From the NCBI GenBank assembly GCA_029261035.1, contig JAJDCD010000008.1:1-34312 (forward strand): 34,312 nt of DNA, read 5' to 3'. Made by a program: the position numbers and the translations under genes. Numbering within the stretch: the stretch's first letter is position 1; every line of letters starts with the position of its first letter. Shown here in pieces: positions 1-7,814 of this stretch. The notes below the pieces were generated by a model. That model was given only the letters and a program-made list of their open reading frames with translations, was not told the origin of the DNA and did not search any database. This DNA comes from Candidatus Omnitrophota bacterium. GTDB lineage: Bacteria; Omnitrophota; Omnitrophia; Omnitrophales; JACROU01.

Positions 1-46
1 AAAATACAAAAATCAACAATGGTAAAAACAATAATATTTTTTTCAT
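1..46 (-). CDS. 5' end of a gene with a signal peptide, cut by window edge
   Basis: Only the first 15 codons are in the window. An ATG at 46-44 follows a clear Shine-Dalgarno sequence (AAGGAG, plus-strand positions 53-58, 6-nt spacer). The codons read MKKILLFLPLLIFVF: a two-lysine n-region followed by an unbroken hydrophobic stretch, as at the start of a Sec signal peptide or lipoprotein signal. It begins 19 nt after the stop of the DJ-1 family gene, so it is probably the next cistron of that operon. The product is unknown; an exported or membrane protein is all that can be inferred. Confidence 0.65.
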   Translation of the reverse strand, partial: MKKILLFLPLLIFVF

Positions 47-65
47 TTAGTTCTCCTTAGCAAGT

Positions 66-617
66 TTAATTAACAATCATTTCTCTCTTTAATGATTCAG
101 ACGTAGAATCCCCACACAAATTCGAAACTATTTCTAATGCAAATTCCATTGCCGTTCCAGGCCCTCTACTTGTAATTATATTACCGTCAACAACAACACT
201 GTTTTCAGAAAATTTAACTGAAGAAGGGAAGTTTTCTTGAAATCCAGGGTAGCAGGTCGCTCTTTTGTTGTCCAACACACCTGATAGAGATAATACTAAA
301 GAGGGCGCCGCACAAATCGCTGCAATTAACCTCCCTTGATCATTTGCTTTTTTAATTAAATCTATGAGCAAGTCAGAATTCTTCAAATTCTCAGCCCCAG
401 GCATTCCGCCTGGTAAGACAATTGCATCCGGTAAATCAGAGATATTAATTAATAAAGCATCCGACTTTATTAATAAGTTATGCGCTCCCATTACGTTCTC
501 ATTAGCAATACTTACAACCACGACATCTAATTTTGCTCTTCTAAGCACATCAATTAATGTAACGGCTTCGATTTCTTCGAAACCTTCGGCTAAAGGAATT
601 AATACAGTTTTACTCAT
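66..617 (-). CDS. DJ-1/ThiJ/PfpI family protein (YajL/DJ-1 type)
   Basis: A 183-aa single-domain protein of the DJ-1/PfpI superfamily, the usual length for YajL/DJ-1. The nucleophile-elbow cysteine is C102 (IAAICAAP), and the acid that supports it is E17 in GFEEIEAVT. The LPGGMPGAENL turn (about 68-78) and TSRGPGTAMEFAL (about 149-161) are family signatures. Y123 sits where human DJ-1 has His126, which favours the YajL/DJ-1 branch over PfpI-type proteases. Family members are linked to oxidative and carbonyl stress and to glyoxalase or deglycase activity; the exact activity here is inferred. The start is preceded by AAAGGAGGAGG. The ATG overlaps the TGA of the upstream nuclease gene by one base (TGATG), suggesting coupled translation. 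Confidence 0.9.
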   Translation of the reverse strand: MSKTVLIPLAEGFEEIEAVTLIDVLRRAKLDVVVVSIANENVMGAHNLLIKSDALLINISDLPDAIVLPGGMPGAENLKNSDLLIDLIKKANDQGRLIAAICAAPSLVLSLSGVLDNKRATCYPGFQENFPSSVKFSENSVVVDGNIITSRGPGTAMEFALEIVSNLCGDSTSESLKREMIVN

Positions 618-1144
618 CAGACCTCCTCCTTTATATTATTGTTAAAAATGTTTTTAAAAAACGAAATTGTTTTATTTCCTGCTGATTTAGTATGATCTTT
701 CCACATCCCTATTTTCTTAGCTTTAGCTTCTTTTTCAATAAGCAGAAACTCTTCTTTATATTTAAAAGGAAATTTTCTAAATGTTTCCGCCAAACCTATT
801 TCAATCATTTTTTTATTAGCAAATGTTTGATCTTCTAAAAAAACATAAGACAATCTTCTTCCATAACGGTCAAACTCTTCAAGGTCTTTTTCAAGACGCA
901 CGTTTTTCCCTAAAATCATTCTTTTTAAAGCTCTTTTAGATTCTTCTCCATAAGGCTCCCCAATTTTGTTGTATTTTACATTTGAAATTTCAGGAGCATC
1001 GATACCGATCATTCGAACTTTTTGATTGTTTTCCAAAACAAAGGTATCTCCATCAATAACACGACGAACATATTCTCCATATGCAAAATCAGAGAAGAAA
1101 GTTAGCAAGAATACCACGAAACAAAATGAAATTATTTTATGCAT
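617..1144 (-). CDS. Secreted thermonuclease-like (SNase/YncB family) nuclease
   Basis: A 175-aa staphylococcal-nuclease-fold protein. Residues 1-23 form a Sec signal peptide (MHKII, a hydrophobic core, then AYG before EYV). The catalytic set is present: D31 (VIDGDTF), R44 and D49 (VRMIGIDAPE), E52 and R96 (DRYGRRLSY), matching the Ca2+-dependent phosphodiesterase site of SNase. It probably degrades DNA or RNA outside the cytoplasm. A longer TTG-started frame reaches 1180, but the ATG at 1144 puts the signal peptide exactly at the N-terminus, so it is preferred. The ATG lies inside the end of the MFS gene (8-nt overlap). Confidence 0.85.
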   Translation of the reverse strand: MHKIISFCFVVFLLTFFSDFAYGEYVRRVIDGDTFVLENNQKVRMIGIDAPEISNVKYNKIGEPYGEESKRALKRMILGKNVRLEKDLEEFDRYGRRLSYVFLEDQTFANKKMIEIGLAETFRKFPFKYKEEFLLIEKEAKAKKIGMWKDHTKSAGNKTISFFKNIFNNNIKEEV

Positions 1145-2381
1145 AGTCAGACCTTTTATTTGGGTAAAAAGCAACAACAACAGATAAGCCTATCCCTATT
1201 ATAATAAAAAGCAGCATCCCCCACAGAATTTTACTAATAGAATTGCCTTGATCTAAAAGCCAGCCCATCATAACAGGTGCTATTGAAGTAGAAAGAACCA
1301 TAAAAAAAGCTAATAACCCTTTTATTGAACCTAACTTTTTTGTTCCGTAAAGCTCTGCATACAAGGCCCCTTTGATTGTCATGCTAAGCCCTATAGTAAT
1401 ACCTGCACCCGTTAAATAAAAGAAGACCCAAAAAAGATGCTTGCCGTAGATGTAACCCAAAATACCTATTGCTAAAGGAAGAAGCGTAATAGGAAGCAAT
1501 TTTAGAGCCGTTAACTTATCAATCAAAGGACCAATTAGCAAAGACATGAACCCCCGAGTAACAGCAAAAGAAATAAAAGCTATGGCAACTACGGTTATAG
1601 GCCAAGCTTTATAATCCATTAAAACAGATTGGTGAAAAAACAAAGCCGTTAAGTATGCTGGAGGAATTAAAACAGGAACTAACAATACATAAAAACGCCA
1701 ATCCCGAATCATCTGACCTAAACTCCAATGACCGATCGTATGGAGTTCTTTTGAAGCTTGTTTTTCAATCAGCCCCCCATCTTCCTTCATTTTTATGGCA
1801 TGCTTACTATAATGAATTTTTAAGAGCAAAAGGACGCTAGGAAAGAAAAATAGTAACGTTAATAAACCCAGCAAAATCCAACCGCTTCTCCACGTATAAA
1901 TAGTAATCCATGTGGTAATTAATATGGGAAATATGGCTTCACTCAATGGGTAACCTAAATTTGCAATACCTAAGGCTTTCCCTCGTTGTCCTCCAAAATA
2001 TCGAGCCATTGTTGTAGAAGAAATCATTGCTAATGTTCCTTGTCCCAAATTTCTAATTAAAAAGAAGCCGATTAAAACGGTTAAAACACCAACGCTTTGA
2101 CTTAACACAAAACATCCGATTGAAAGTAAAATAGCCGCTGTTAATGTAAAACGAATTAGGTGAACTTTGTCCAATAAATTCCCCATAACAGGAAGAAGAA
2201 AAGCTGAAAGCAATGTTGCCAATGAATACAATGTTGCAATATAAGTTTGACTCATTCCAAAGTCTTCTCTCATATAAGGAATAAATAGCGAGACAAGGAA
2301 TGTTTGTCCAGGACCACTAAACATAGAAGTCAGCATACCAAAAAGAATTAAGTGAGGATATTTTTGAAACAATTTAATCAT
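1137..2381 (-). CDS. Major facilitator superfamily transporter
   Basis: A 414-aa polytopic membrane protein with about 12 predicted hydrophobic segments in two halves, the normal MFS size. A charged central loop (about 190-220) separates them. MFS-like features are the GNLLDKVHLIRF loop after TM2, an R-N-LGQG stretch in TM4, and the matching GPLIDKLTALKL loop in the second half. The substrate cannot be read from sequence; the overall pattern recalls the monocarboxylate or oxalate:formate branch, but this is weak. It starts 8 nt after the thioredoxin-like gene with no clear Shine-Dalgarno sequence, so translation may be coupled, and it overlaps the nuclease gene by 8 nt. Confidence 0.85.
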   Translation of the reverse strand: MIKLFQKYPHLILFGMLTSMFSGPGQTFLVSLFIPYMREDFGMSQTYIATLYSLATLLSAFLLPVMGNLLDKVHLIRFTLTAAILLSIGCFVLSQSVGVLTVLIGFFLIRNLGQGTLAMISSTTMARYFGGQRGKALGIANLGYPLSEAIFPILITTWITIYTWRSGWILLGLLTLLFFFPSVLLLLKIHYSKHAIKMKEDGGLIEKQASKELHTIGHWSLGQMIRDWRFYVLLVPVLIPPAYLTALFFHQSVLMDYKAWPITVVAIAFISFAVTRGFMSLLIGPLIDKLTALKLLPITLLPLAIGILGYIYGKHLFWVFFYLTGAGITIGLSMTIKGALYAELYGTKKLGSIKGLLAFFMVLSTSIAPVMMGWLLDQGNSISKILWGMLLFIIIGIGLSVVVAFYPNKRSDYA

Positions 2382-2389
2382 ATAATTTA

Positions 2390-2974
2390 TTAAGAGAAAT
2401 AATGCGGCTCATTTCCTTTTTTCCATTTAATATTACAACCAATACTCGCTTTTTGTTCTAAAATAGAGGAAGAATCACCCTTTAACAATATTTGTATAGC
2501 CTCTCTAACACTTTCACCCGTAACAGGTAGGCCGTTTTCCGGGCGGCTGTCATCAAACTGCCCTCTATAACCCAATTTTCTATGTCGATCAAATATAAAA
2601 AAATCAGGCGTACAAGCAGCGGAATAAGCCTTTGCTACTTCTTGAGTTTCATCATAACAAAGTGGGAAATTAAGATCTAAACGTTGAGCCATTTTTTTTA
2701 ATTTCTCAGGAGAATCCTCTGGGTAATCTACGATGTCATTGGAACTAATAGCTAAAACCCCAACATCATTTACATTAAAATCCTTCCTAATTAGAGGTAA
2801 TTTTTTTTCGATATGTTTTACATAAGGACAATGAACAGATATAAACATAACTAATAGTAAAGCGCTGTTTTTAAACGTATTTAAATTAACTTTTTTAGAA
2901 GCAACTGTATCCATCATTAAAAAGTCTGGAGCCTCAGTCCCTAATTTAAGCATTGTTGAAGAGGTTAAAACCAT
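2390..2974 (-). CDS. Thioredoxin-fold redoxin domain protein (PRX-like)
   Basis: A 194-aa AhpC/TSA-redoxin fold protein. LGTEAPDFLM near the N-terminus, FISVHCPYVKHI with C49, and ACTPDFFIFD with C121 and the cis-proline region match the bacterial peroxiredoxin-like family that usually reads NHCPYVKH. C49 is the likely redox-active cysteine. There is no CXXC motif, so a simple thioredoxin reductant role is less likely than a peroxiredoxin-like one. No signal peptide is seen, so it is probably cytoplasmic. ATG is preceded by AAAGGAG at good spacing and begins 12 nt after the epimerase stop. Its DJ-1 neighbour two genes downstream hints at a stress-response theme. Confidence 0.85.
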   Translation of the reverse strand: MVLTSSTMLKLGTEAPDFLMMDTVASKKVNLNTFKNSALLLVMFISVHCPYVKHIEKKLPLIRKDFNVNDVGVLAISSNDIVDYPEDSPEKLKKMAQRLDLNFPLCYDETQEVAKAYSAACTPDFFIFDRHRKLGYRGQFDDSRPENGLPVTGESVREAIQILLKGDSSSILEQKASIGCNIKWKKGNEPHYFS

Positions 2975-2986
2975 TAGTATCTCCTT

Positions 2987-3931
2987 TTAAATTGAAGTAA
3001 ATGAAAATTGTAAAGTCCCACCCCATGTTTGACCTGGTTTCAAAATTTGCACACCTGTGTTCCCCCACGCTTTTTCAGATAAATTCAATGCGTTTATTAT
3101 GTGTGTTTGCGGTTCTACAGCAACAAAATTCCTAGGAGTTCCATTCTCATTAGGAGCATAAACAACCACATTTTGAAAGATAGGATCAAATTCCATCGTA
3201 ACTTTAAGTCCGGTGCCCTGATATATTAAATCAATTTTATTTTCTGTTATATCAGAAAAACAATGATCCAAGTCGGGGTCTCCTAAGAAATGAGGAGTCC
3301 TAAAGTCATTCTTCCCTTTCACAGGTTTTGCAGGAGCTATTGGAAGTTGGTTTTCACAAGGAAATATTTTATTCGCTTTCATAAGTAAAACAACATCTTC
3401 ATCCCTCTCTGTTAACTTTCTCTTAAAAAAAGGATGGTAACCAAAACCTACTGGAGCATCTTCATTCCCCACATTTTGCATGTAAAGCGCTATTTGAAGT
3501 TGGTTTTCTCGTAGTTCCATAGATTGGATAACTTTGAGATCAAAAGGGTAATTAAAATCTTCCGAATGACGCGTATCAAAAGAAGCTTCAAACTGCTCTT
3601 CTGTTGCTTTGAGAATATTCCAAGATCGATGCCTCATATCCCCATGAATTGCAGTCCCATCAGGAAAAGATGGTTTCAAATTAAAATTTTTTCCGCTAAA
3701 AGAAAAAGAAGCATTCTCGATTCTATTTGCCCAAGGACACATTAAATATGAGCCAAAGGGCTCTCTGAGTAACTCTTTCTGATCAGGAATCGGGACTAAA
3801 ACATCAACCCAAGTGTCGTAATGTTTGTAGATTAAATCTGTCCAATAGCACCCATATTCTGGTAAAAACTTCAAAGCTAACCGATCGTTCTGAATACTGA
3901 ATTCCTGCGTATCAAATATTTTATCTGTCAT
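2987..3931 (-). CDS. Aldose 1-epimerase family protein (GalM-like)
   Basis: A 314-aa galactose-mutarotase-fold protein of usual length. Expected active-site residues are visible: H96 in AIHGDMR, H166 in GFGYHPFF, D222 in DLDHCF and the general base E273 in VAVEPQTH. These catalyse alpha/beta interconversion of aldoses. The sequence belongs to the wider COG2017 family, so the sugar may not be galactose, and no other Leloir gene is adjacent. ATG follows TAGGAG at good spacing. It is probably the first gene of the run down to position 1, since a 55-nt gap separates it from cinA, although no convincing promoter was found there. Confidence 0.85.
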   Translation of the reverse strand: MTDKIFDTQEFSIQNDRLALKFLPEYGCYWTDLIYKHYDTWVDVLVPIPDQKELLREPFGSYLMCPWANRIENASFSFSGKNFNLKPSFPDGTAIHGDMRHRSWNILKATEEQFEASFDTRHSEDFNYPFDLKVIQSMELRENQLQIALYMQNVGNEDAPVGFGYHPFFKRKLTERDEDVVLLMKANKIFPCENQLPIAPAKPVKGKNDFRTPHFLGDPDLDHCFSDITENKIDLIYQGTGLKVTMEFDPIFQNVVVYAPNENGTPRNFVAVEPQTHIINALNLSEKAWGNTGVQILKPGQTWGGTLQFSFTSI

Positions 3932-3986
3932 TACAACTCCTATGTTTCAATAAATATTACAGCAGATAGCTTTCAAAAAAGCAGAC

Positions 3987-5237
3987 CTATATCATTCCTG
4001 TCTCAATTGTTTTCCATAGGTAAAACATCGCTTTATTTGAAGCAAGATTTCTAACCTTATCCCTATCCCCATTAAAAAGATGTTTATAGACCTTAGTTTT
4101 TTCTTTATAAGATACCCCAATATAAACTAATCCTACAGGTTTTGTTTTACTTCCTCCTGTTGGACCTGCAATCCCTGTAATTCCGATACCTACGGATGCT
4201 GAAAATCGTTTTCGAACATTAGTTGCTAAAGCAGAAGCCACTTCTTTAGATACAGCGCCTTTAGTTCTCAAAATTGTTCGAGAAATATTTAAAACACTCT
4301 CTTTCACACTATTATTATAAGCAACAACTCCTCCCTTGAAACATTTCGAAGAACCTGAAACTTGAGTAATATATTCCGAAACCATTCCCCCTGTGCAGCT
4401 TTCTGCCAGAGCAATAGTCTTCTGTTTTTGAATACATTTCTTTACTAAAATTTCAGAAAATGTCTCATCACCATCGTAAGAGTACACATAATCTTTTAAC
4501 TTCTTTTTAATTTTTGATTTCAATTTTCTTAATACAGGGTTGAATTTTAACTTTGAAGATGCCACAAATCGCAAGTGCCCTAAATCAGGATAAATTCCGT
4601 AAGCCACTTTATTTTTATAGGGAAGCTCCCCTAGTTGATTTAGGAAGTCCACTTCAGAAATACCGATTGCTTTAACTGTTAACTCGCATTTTTTTTCAAG
4701 AAAACTATTGGATTGATATAGAGGAAGAACGGACTTTTCTAACATGTCTAAAAATTCTGAGGGAACGCCAGGCAAAGAAACAATTCTACTTCCGCTAGAT
4801 GAGAGGATGAACCCAGGGGCACTCCCCAATCTATTATTTAAATATTTAGAGCTCTTAGGAATATAAAATTGTTTCTTTAAATTCTTAGTCTGAATAAGAG
4901 ATAACTTTCTTTTCTTCTTTAGATTTTTAATAAAGATTTCAAACTGATTCTTTTTAAATTCGAGGGGCGTATTAAAATATTCGGAAATAATAGATCGAGT
5001 TTGGTCATCAAATGTTGGCCCTAATCCTCCTGAAGTGATAACCCATGAAGATTTTTGGAGCGCAAAATCTAAGGCTTCTTTAGCAGCTTCTAAATTATCA
5101 GGGACCGTAATTTCACCTAATATGGGTATTCCTAAGTTGAATAATAACTTTCCTAAACAACTGAAATTTGTATTAAGAGTTTCTCCCTTAATTAATTCAG
5201 AACCAATACAAATTAGAAAAACACCGTCTTTTTTCAT
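3987..5237 (-). CDS. cinA: CinA: MoCF-like domain plus nicotinamide-nucleotide amidase domain
   Basis: A 416-aa two-domain CinA of standard length. Residues 1-170 are the COG1058 MoCF-type domain: IGSELIKGETLNTN near 11-24, then TSGGLGPTFDDQT at 68-80, with ADP-ribose pyrophosphatase activity known in homologues. Residues 260-416 are the PncC domain, which deamidates NMN in pyridine-nucleotide salvage. The nucleophile Ser280 lies in ALAESCTGG, and GITGIAGPTGGS follows. The start lies 5 nt after the pgpA stop, with AGGA immediately upstream, so coupling to pgpA is likely. Confidence 0.95.
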   Translation of the reverse strand: MKKDGVFLICIGSELIKGETLNTNFSCLGKLLFNLGIPILGEITVPDNLEAAKEALDFALQKSSWVITSGGLGPTFDDQTRSIISEYFNTPLEFKKNQFEIFIKNLKKKRKLSLIQTKNLKKQFYIPKSSKYLNNRLGSAPGFILSSSGSRIVSLPGVPSEFLDMLEKSVLPLYQSNSFLEKKCELTVKAIGISEVDFLNQLGELPYKNKVAYGIYPDLGHLRFVASSKLKFNPVLRKLKSKIKKKLKDYVYSYDGDETFSEILVKKCIQKQKTIALAESCTGGMVSEYITQVSGSSKCFKGGVVAYNNSVKESVLNISRTILRTKGAVSKEVASALATNVRKRFSASVGIGITGIAGPTGGSKTKPVGLVYIGVSYKEKTKVYKHLFNGDRDKVRNLASNKAMFYLWKTIETGMI

Positions 5238-5242
5238 TCCTA

Positions 5243-5701
5243 TTAAATCCCAACAAAATAGCGTAATTGAATATAAATTATTAGAATAACGAGACTATAC
5301 AATCCAGCTATAAGATCATCTGCTATAACACCTATAGCCCCTGGCAGTTTTTCAAACCATTTAATCCCTAGAGGTTTAAGAATATCAAAAAATCTAAATA
5401 GGAAAAACCCTAAAAGAAGAAGATCTAATCTTACCGGAATAAAAATAAAAGGAAGTGTTACACCTAGCACCTCATCGATCACAATATACTGAGGGTCTTT
5501 AATTTTCTTGGAAGTAATATGATATTCTGTAAGAAAGTAAGAAAGTAAAAGAATGATTAAGAAATATATTAAAACAAAGGCGAAATCTCTAGGCAAAAGA
5601 AAAAGAACGATCAAGCCTCCAATACTCCCCCAAGTCCCAGGCGCTTTGGGCATAAACCCTAAGCCACACCAAGATAAAAATAATAAAATAACTTTATCCA
5701 C
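5243..5701 (-). CDS. pgpA: Phosphatidylglycerophosphatase A
   Basis: A 152-aa integral membrane phosphatase that removes phosphate from phosphatidylglycerophosphate to give phosphatidylglycerol. PgpA signatures are PKAPGTWGSIGG (about 18-29), VIDEVLGV (about 74-81), FRFFDILKP and GVIADDLIAGLYS near the C-terminus. The start is a GTG at 5701, preceded by AGAAGG, and overlaps the pgsA stop by 8 nt. Its position directly after pgsA pairs the two consecutive steps of phosphatidylglycerol synthesis. Confidence 0.93.
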   Translation of the reverse strand: MDKVILLFLSWCGLGFMPKAPGTWGSIGGLIVLFLLPRDFAFVLIYFLIILLLSYFLTEYHITSKKIKDPQYIVIDEVLGVTLPFIFIPVRLDLLLLGFFLFRFFDILKPLGIKWFEKLPGAIGVIADDLIAGLYSLVILIIYIQLRYFVGI

Positions 5702-6275
5702 TCAGAACCTTCTTATTGTTTCTAAAAAACTCTACTCCTGAATAAAGAGTCCAAAGAAGAGCTGCAAATAAAAAGAAATATTGAATCACATTCAAAATAG
5801 GAGCATATACCTCAAACCAGAAGAAAAAAGCATTCCCTTGATAATCTCTAGCCATCAAATAAACAAATGAAGAGTATATAGAGGCAAGTTGGAAGATCAT
5901 TTTTAATTTTCCACTTTTTTCAGCCTGAACAACAACCCCTTTCTTTAAGAGAACAATGCGAATAATTGTTATCAAAACCTCTCTAATTAGAATAGGAATA
6001 ACCCATAGCAAGGAATACAAACCAATAATACTGTAAGTAATCATTGCTCCTAAAACCAAAACTTTATCTGCTATTGGGTCTAAAATCTTCCCTATAGTTG
6101 TTATAAGACCTGTTTTTCTAGCGAGCAAACCATCCCAGTAGTCGGTTAAACCAGAGAGTATAAGCATAAAAATTGCGATCCAACGGTATGTGATCTGCGT
6201 TTGTAAAAGACAGTAAATAGCAATAACACTGAAAAGAAAACGTAGGTAAGTTAAACGATTTGGTGTAATTAACAT
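5694..6275 (-). CDS. pgsA: CDP-diacylglycerol-glycerol-3-phosphate 3-phosphatidyltransferase
   Basis: A 193-aa inner-membrane CDP-alcohol phosphatidyltransferase. The full signature D-G-x2-A-R-x8-G-x3-D-x3-D is present, from DGLLAR (about 48-53) to DPIAD (about 66-70). These aspartates bind the catalytic metals and CDP. The other hydrophobic stretches give about five to six membrane segments. The N-terminal MLITPNRLTYLRF start is typical of PgsA. It makes phosphatidylglycerophosphate for the PgpA encoded by the overlapping next gene. The family also includes PssA and cardiolipin synthases, but sequence and context favour PgsA. Confidence 0.92.
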   Translation of the reverse strand: MLITPNRLTYLRFLFSVIAIYCLLQTQITYRWIAIFMLILSGLTDYWDGLLARKTGLITTIGKILDPIADKVLVLGAMITYSIIGLYSLLWVIPILIREVLITIIRIVLLKKGVVVQAEKSGKLKMIFQLASIYSSFVYLMARDYQGNAFFFWFEVYAPILNVIQYFFLFAALLWTLYSGVEFFRNNKKVLSG

Positions 6276-6316
6276 TAAAGAAACTTTCGAAATTAAAAGG
6301 TTAGATAAAATAGAAG

Positions 6317-7687
6317 TTACTTATTATTGAGAAATGTTCCAGTTAAATCGTATTCATAAGAATCTGTAATTTGACACTGAACGATGTCTCCCGGTTTTAG
6401 AATGAGAGATTCAGGTGTTTCAACATAAGTACTCCCATCTACATCCGGAGCATCCATATAAGTTCTCCCCACATACCCTGGCTTCCCTTTTGGAGCAAGA
6501 CCCTCTATCATGACAGAAAAAGTCTTTCCGATAAAACGTTTGTTTTCTTGTTCGGATATTTCTTGCTGAAGACTCATTAAGCGATGCAATCTTTCTTTCT
6601 TAATTTCTTCATCTATATGTCCCTCTAATTTGGAAGATGTTGAAAACTCTTCATAAGAATATGTAAAGACTCCTAAACGTTCAAATTTTGCCTCTTTTAC
6701 AAAATCCATCAATTGATTAAAATCATCTTCTGTTTCTCCTGGAAACCCAACAATAAAAGTTGTTCTGATCGCTACTTCAGGAATAATTGTTCTTATCCGT
6801 TTTACTAAATTATGCACAAACTCTTTATCAACATGTCGATTCATTCTTTCCAACATTCTTGAACTAATATGTTGCAATGGAACATCAATGTAATTACAGA
6901 TTTTATCTGAACTAGCAATAGTTTCTAAAATGCGATCACTCAAATGTACAGGATATGCATACAACAATCGTATCCAAGCAACATCATCTATTGCATTGAG
7001 TTCTTTCAATAATTCTGGGAGAAGCAGTTTGTTTTCAAAATCTTTTCCGTAAAACGTCGTATCTTGGCCTGTCAAAATAAGCTCTTTGGCGCCTTCCCGA
7101 GATTGCCTTTTAGCTTCTTCCACAACATCATGAATAGGCCTGGAACGATGCAAGCCTTTTAACTGAGGAATAATGCAAAAAGAACATTTGTGATTGCAAC
7201 CCTCAGAAATTTTTACATATTTATAATGACTAGGTGTTAATGAAAAACGAGGGGCCTCTGCATCATATAAATATAGAGGTTTTCCAACTTCAACAACCTT
7301 CTTACCTGCCTGAACTTCTTTAATTATCTCTGCTATCCGTGGATAATCTCCACTTCCAACAAAAGCATCAACTTCAGGCAATTCCGATTCAAGTTCATGG
7401 TGATATTTTTGAGGAAGACAGCCTAAAACAACTAGTTTTTTAATTTTACCCTGTTCTTTCAAAGCAGTTAATTGCACAATTTGATCTATTGATTCCGCGC
7501 GGGCTTCATGGATAAAAGCACACGTATTTACAATAGCGACATCACAATCCTCAACATCGTTCACAATTTTATAGTCATTTTTTTCTAAGATGCCCAATGT
7601 CAATTCACTATCAACCAGTGTTTTTGCACATCCAAGAGAAACCATACCTACTTTTACTTGGGATTCTTTTTCAATTACTTCACTCAT
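6317..7687 (-). CDS. rimO: Ribosomal protein S12 methylthiotransferase RimO
   Basis: A 456-aa methylthiotransferase with three expected parts. The N-terminal UPF0004 domain carries auxiliary cluster cysteines C20 (SLGCAKT), C56 (NTCAF) and C90 (LGCLPQ). The radical-SAM core has C164-x3-C168-x2-C171 (GCNHKCSFC). A C-terminal TRAM domain covers about 390-456. CAFIHEARAESIDQI marks it as RimO rather than MiaB. It beta-methylthiolates the conserved Asp of ribosomal protein S12 using SAM and two 4Fe-4S clusters. ATG follows TAGGT. It lies downstream of the ftsK terminator, so it probably has its own promoter in 7688-7740, although no good match was found there. Confidence 0.95.
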   Translation of the reverse strand: MSEVIEKESQVKVGMVSLGCAKTLVDSELTLGILEKNDYKIVNDVEDCDVAIVNTCAFIHEARAESIDQIVQLTALKEQGKIKKLVVLGCLPQKYHHELESELPEVDAFVGSGDYPRIAEIIKEVQAGKKVVEVGKPLYLYDAEAPRFSLTPSHYKYVKISEGCNHKCSFCIIPQLKGLHRSRPIHDVVEEAKRQSREGAKELILTGQDTTFYGKDFENKLLLPELLKELNAIDDVAWIRLLYAYPVHLSDRILETIASSDKICNYIDVPLQHISSRMLERMNRHVDKEFVHNLVKRIRTIIPEVAIRTTFIVGFPGETEDDFNQLMDFVKEAKFERLGVFTYSYEEFSTSSKLEGHIDEEIKKERLHRLMSLQQEISEQENKRFIGKTFSVMIEGLAPKGKPGYVGRTYMDAPDVDGSTYVETPESLILKPGDIVQCQITDSYEYDLTGTFLNNK

Positions 7688-7740
7688 ACTTGAACCTACT
7701 TTATAATTTAATAAGAAAGATATTCTTTGCTGAATAAAGG

Positions 7741-7775
7741 GAAAAAGGAAAGGGCACTTCTTCTCAGAAATGCCC
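7741..7775 (-). terminator. Intrinsic terminator after ftsK
   Basis: Plus-strand 7752-7756 (GGGCA) pairs with 7771-7775 (TGCCC); after one mismatch, 7758-7761 pairs with 7766-7769 around a TCTC loop. Reading the minus strand, the hairpin is followed by TTTCCTTTTTC (7751-7741). It lies 39 nt past the ftsK stop and should end the pnp-dut-ftsK transcript. Confidence 0.75.
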
Positions 7776-7814
7776 CCACAAAATAAAATATAAATATAAA
7801 AACTTGATTAATTA

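Noticed and set aside
3970-3983. Short hairpin GCTTT/AAAGC between cinA and the aldose epimerase gene
   Set aside because: Five A/T-rich pairs with no T tract on the minus strand after it; weak and probably chance.
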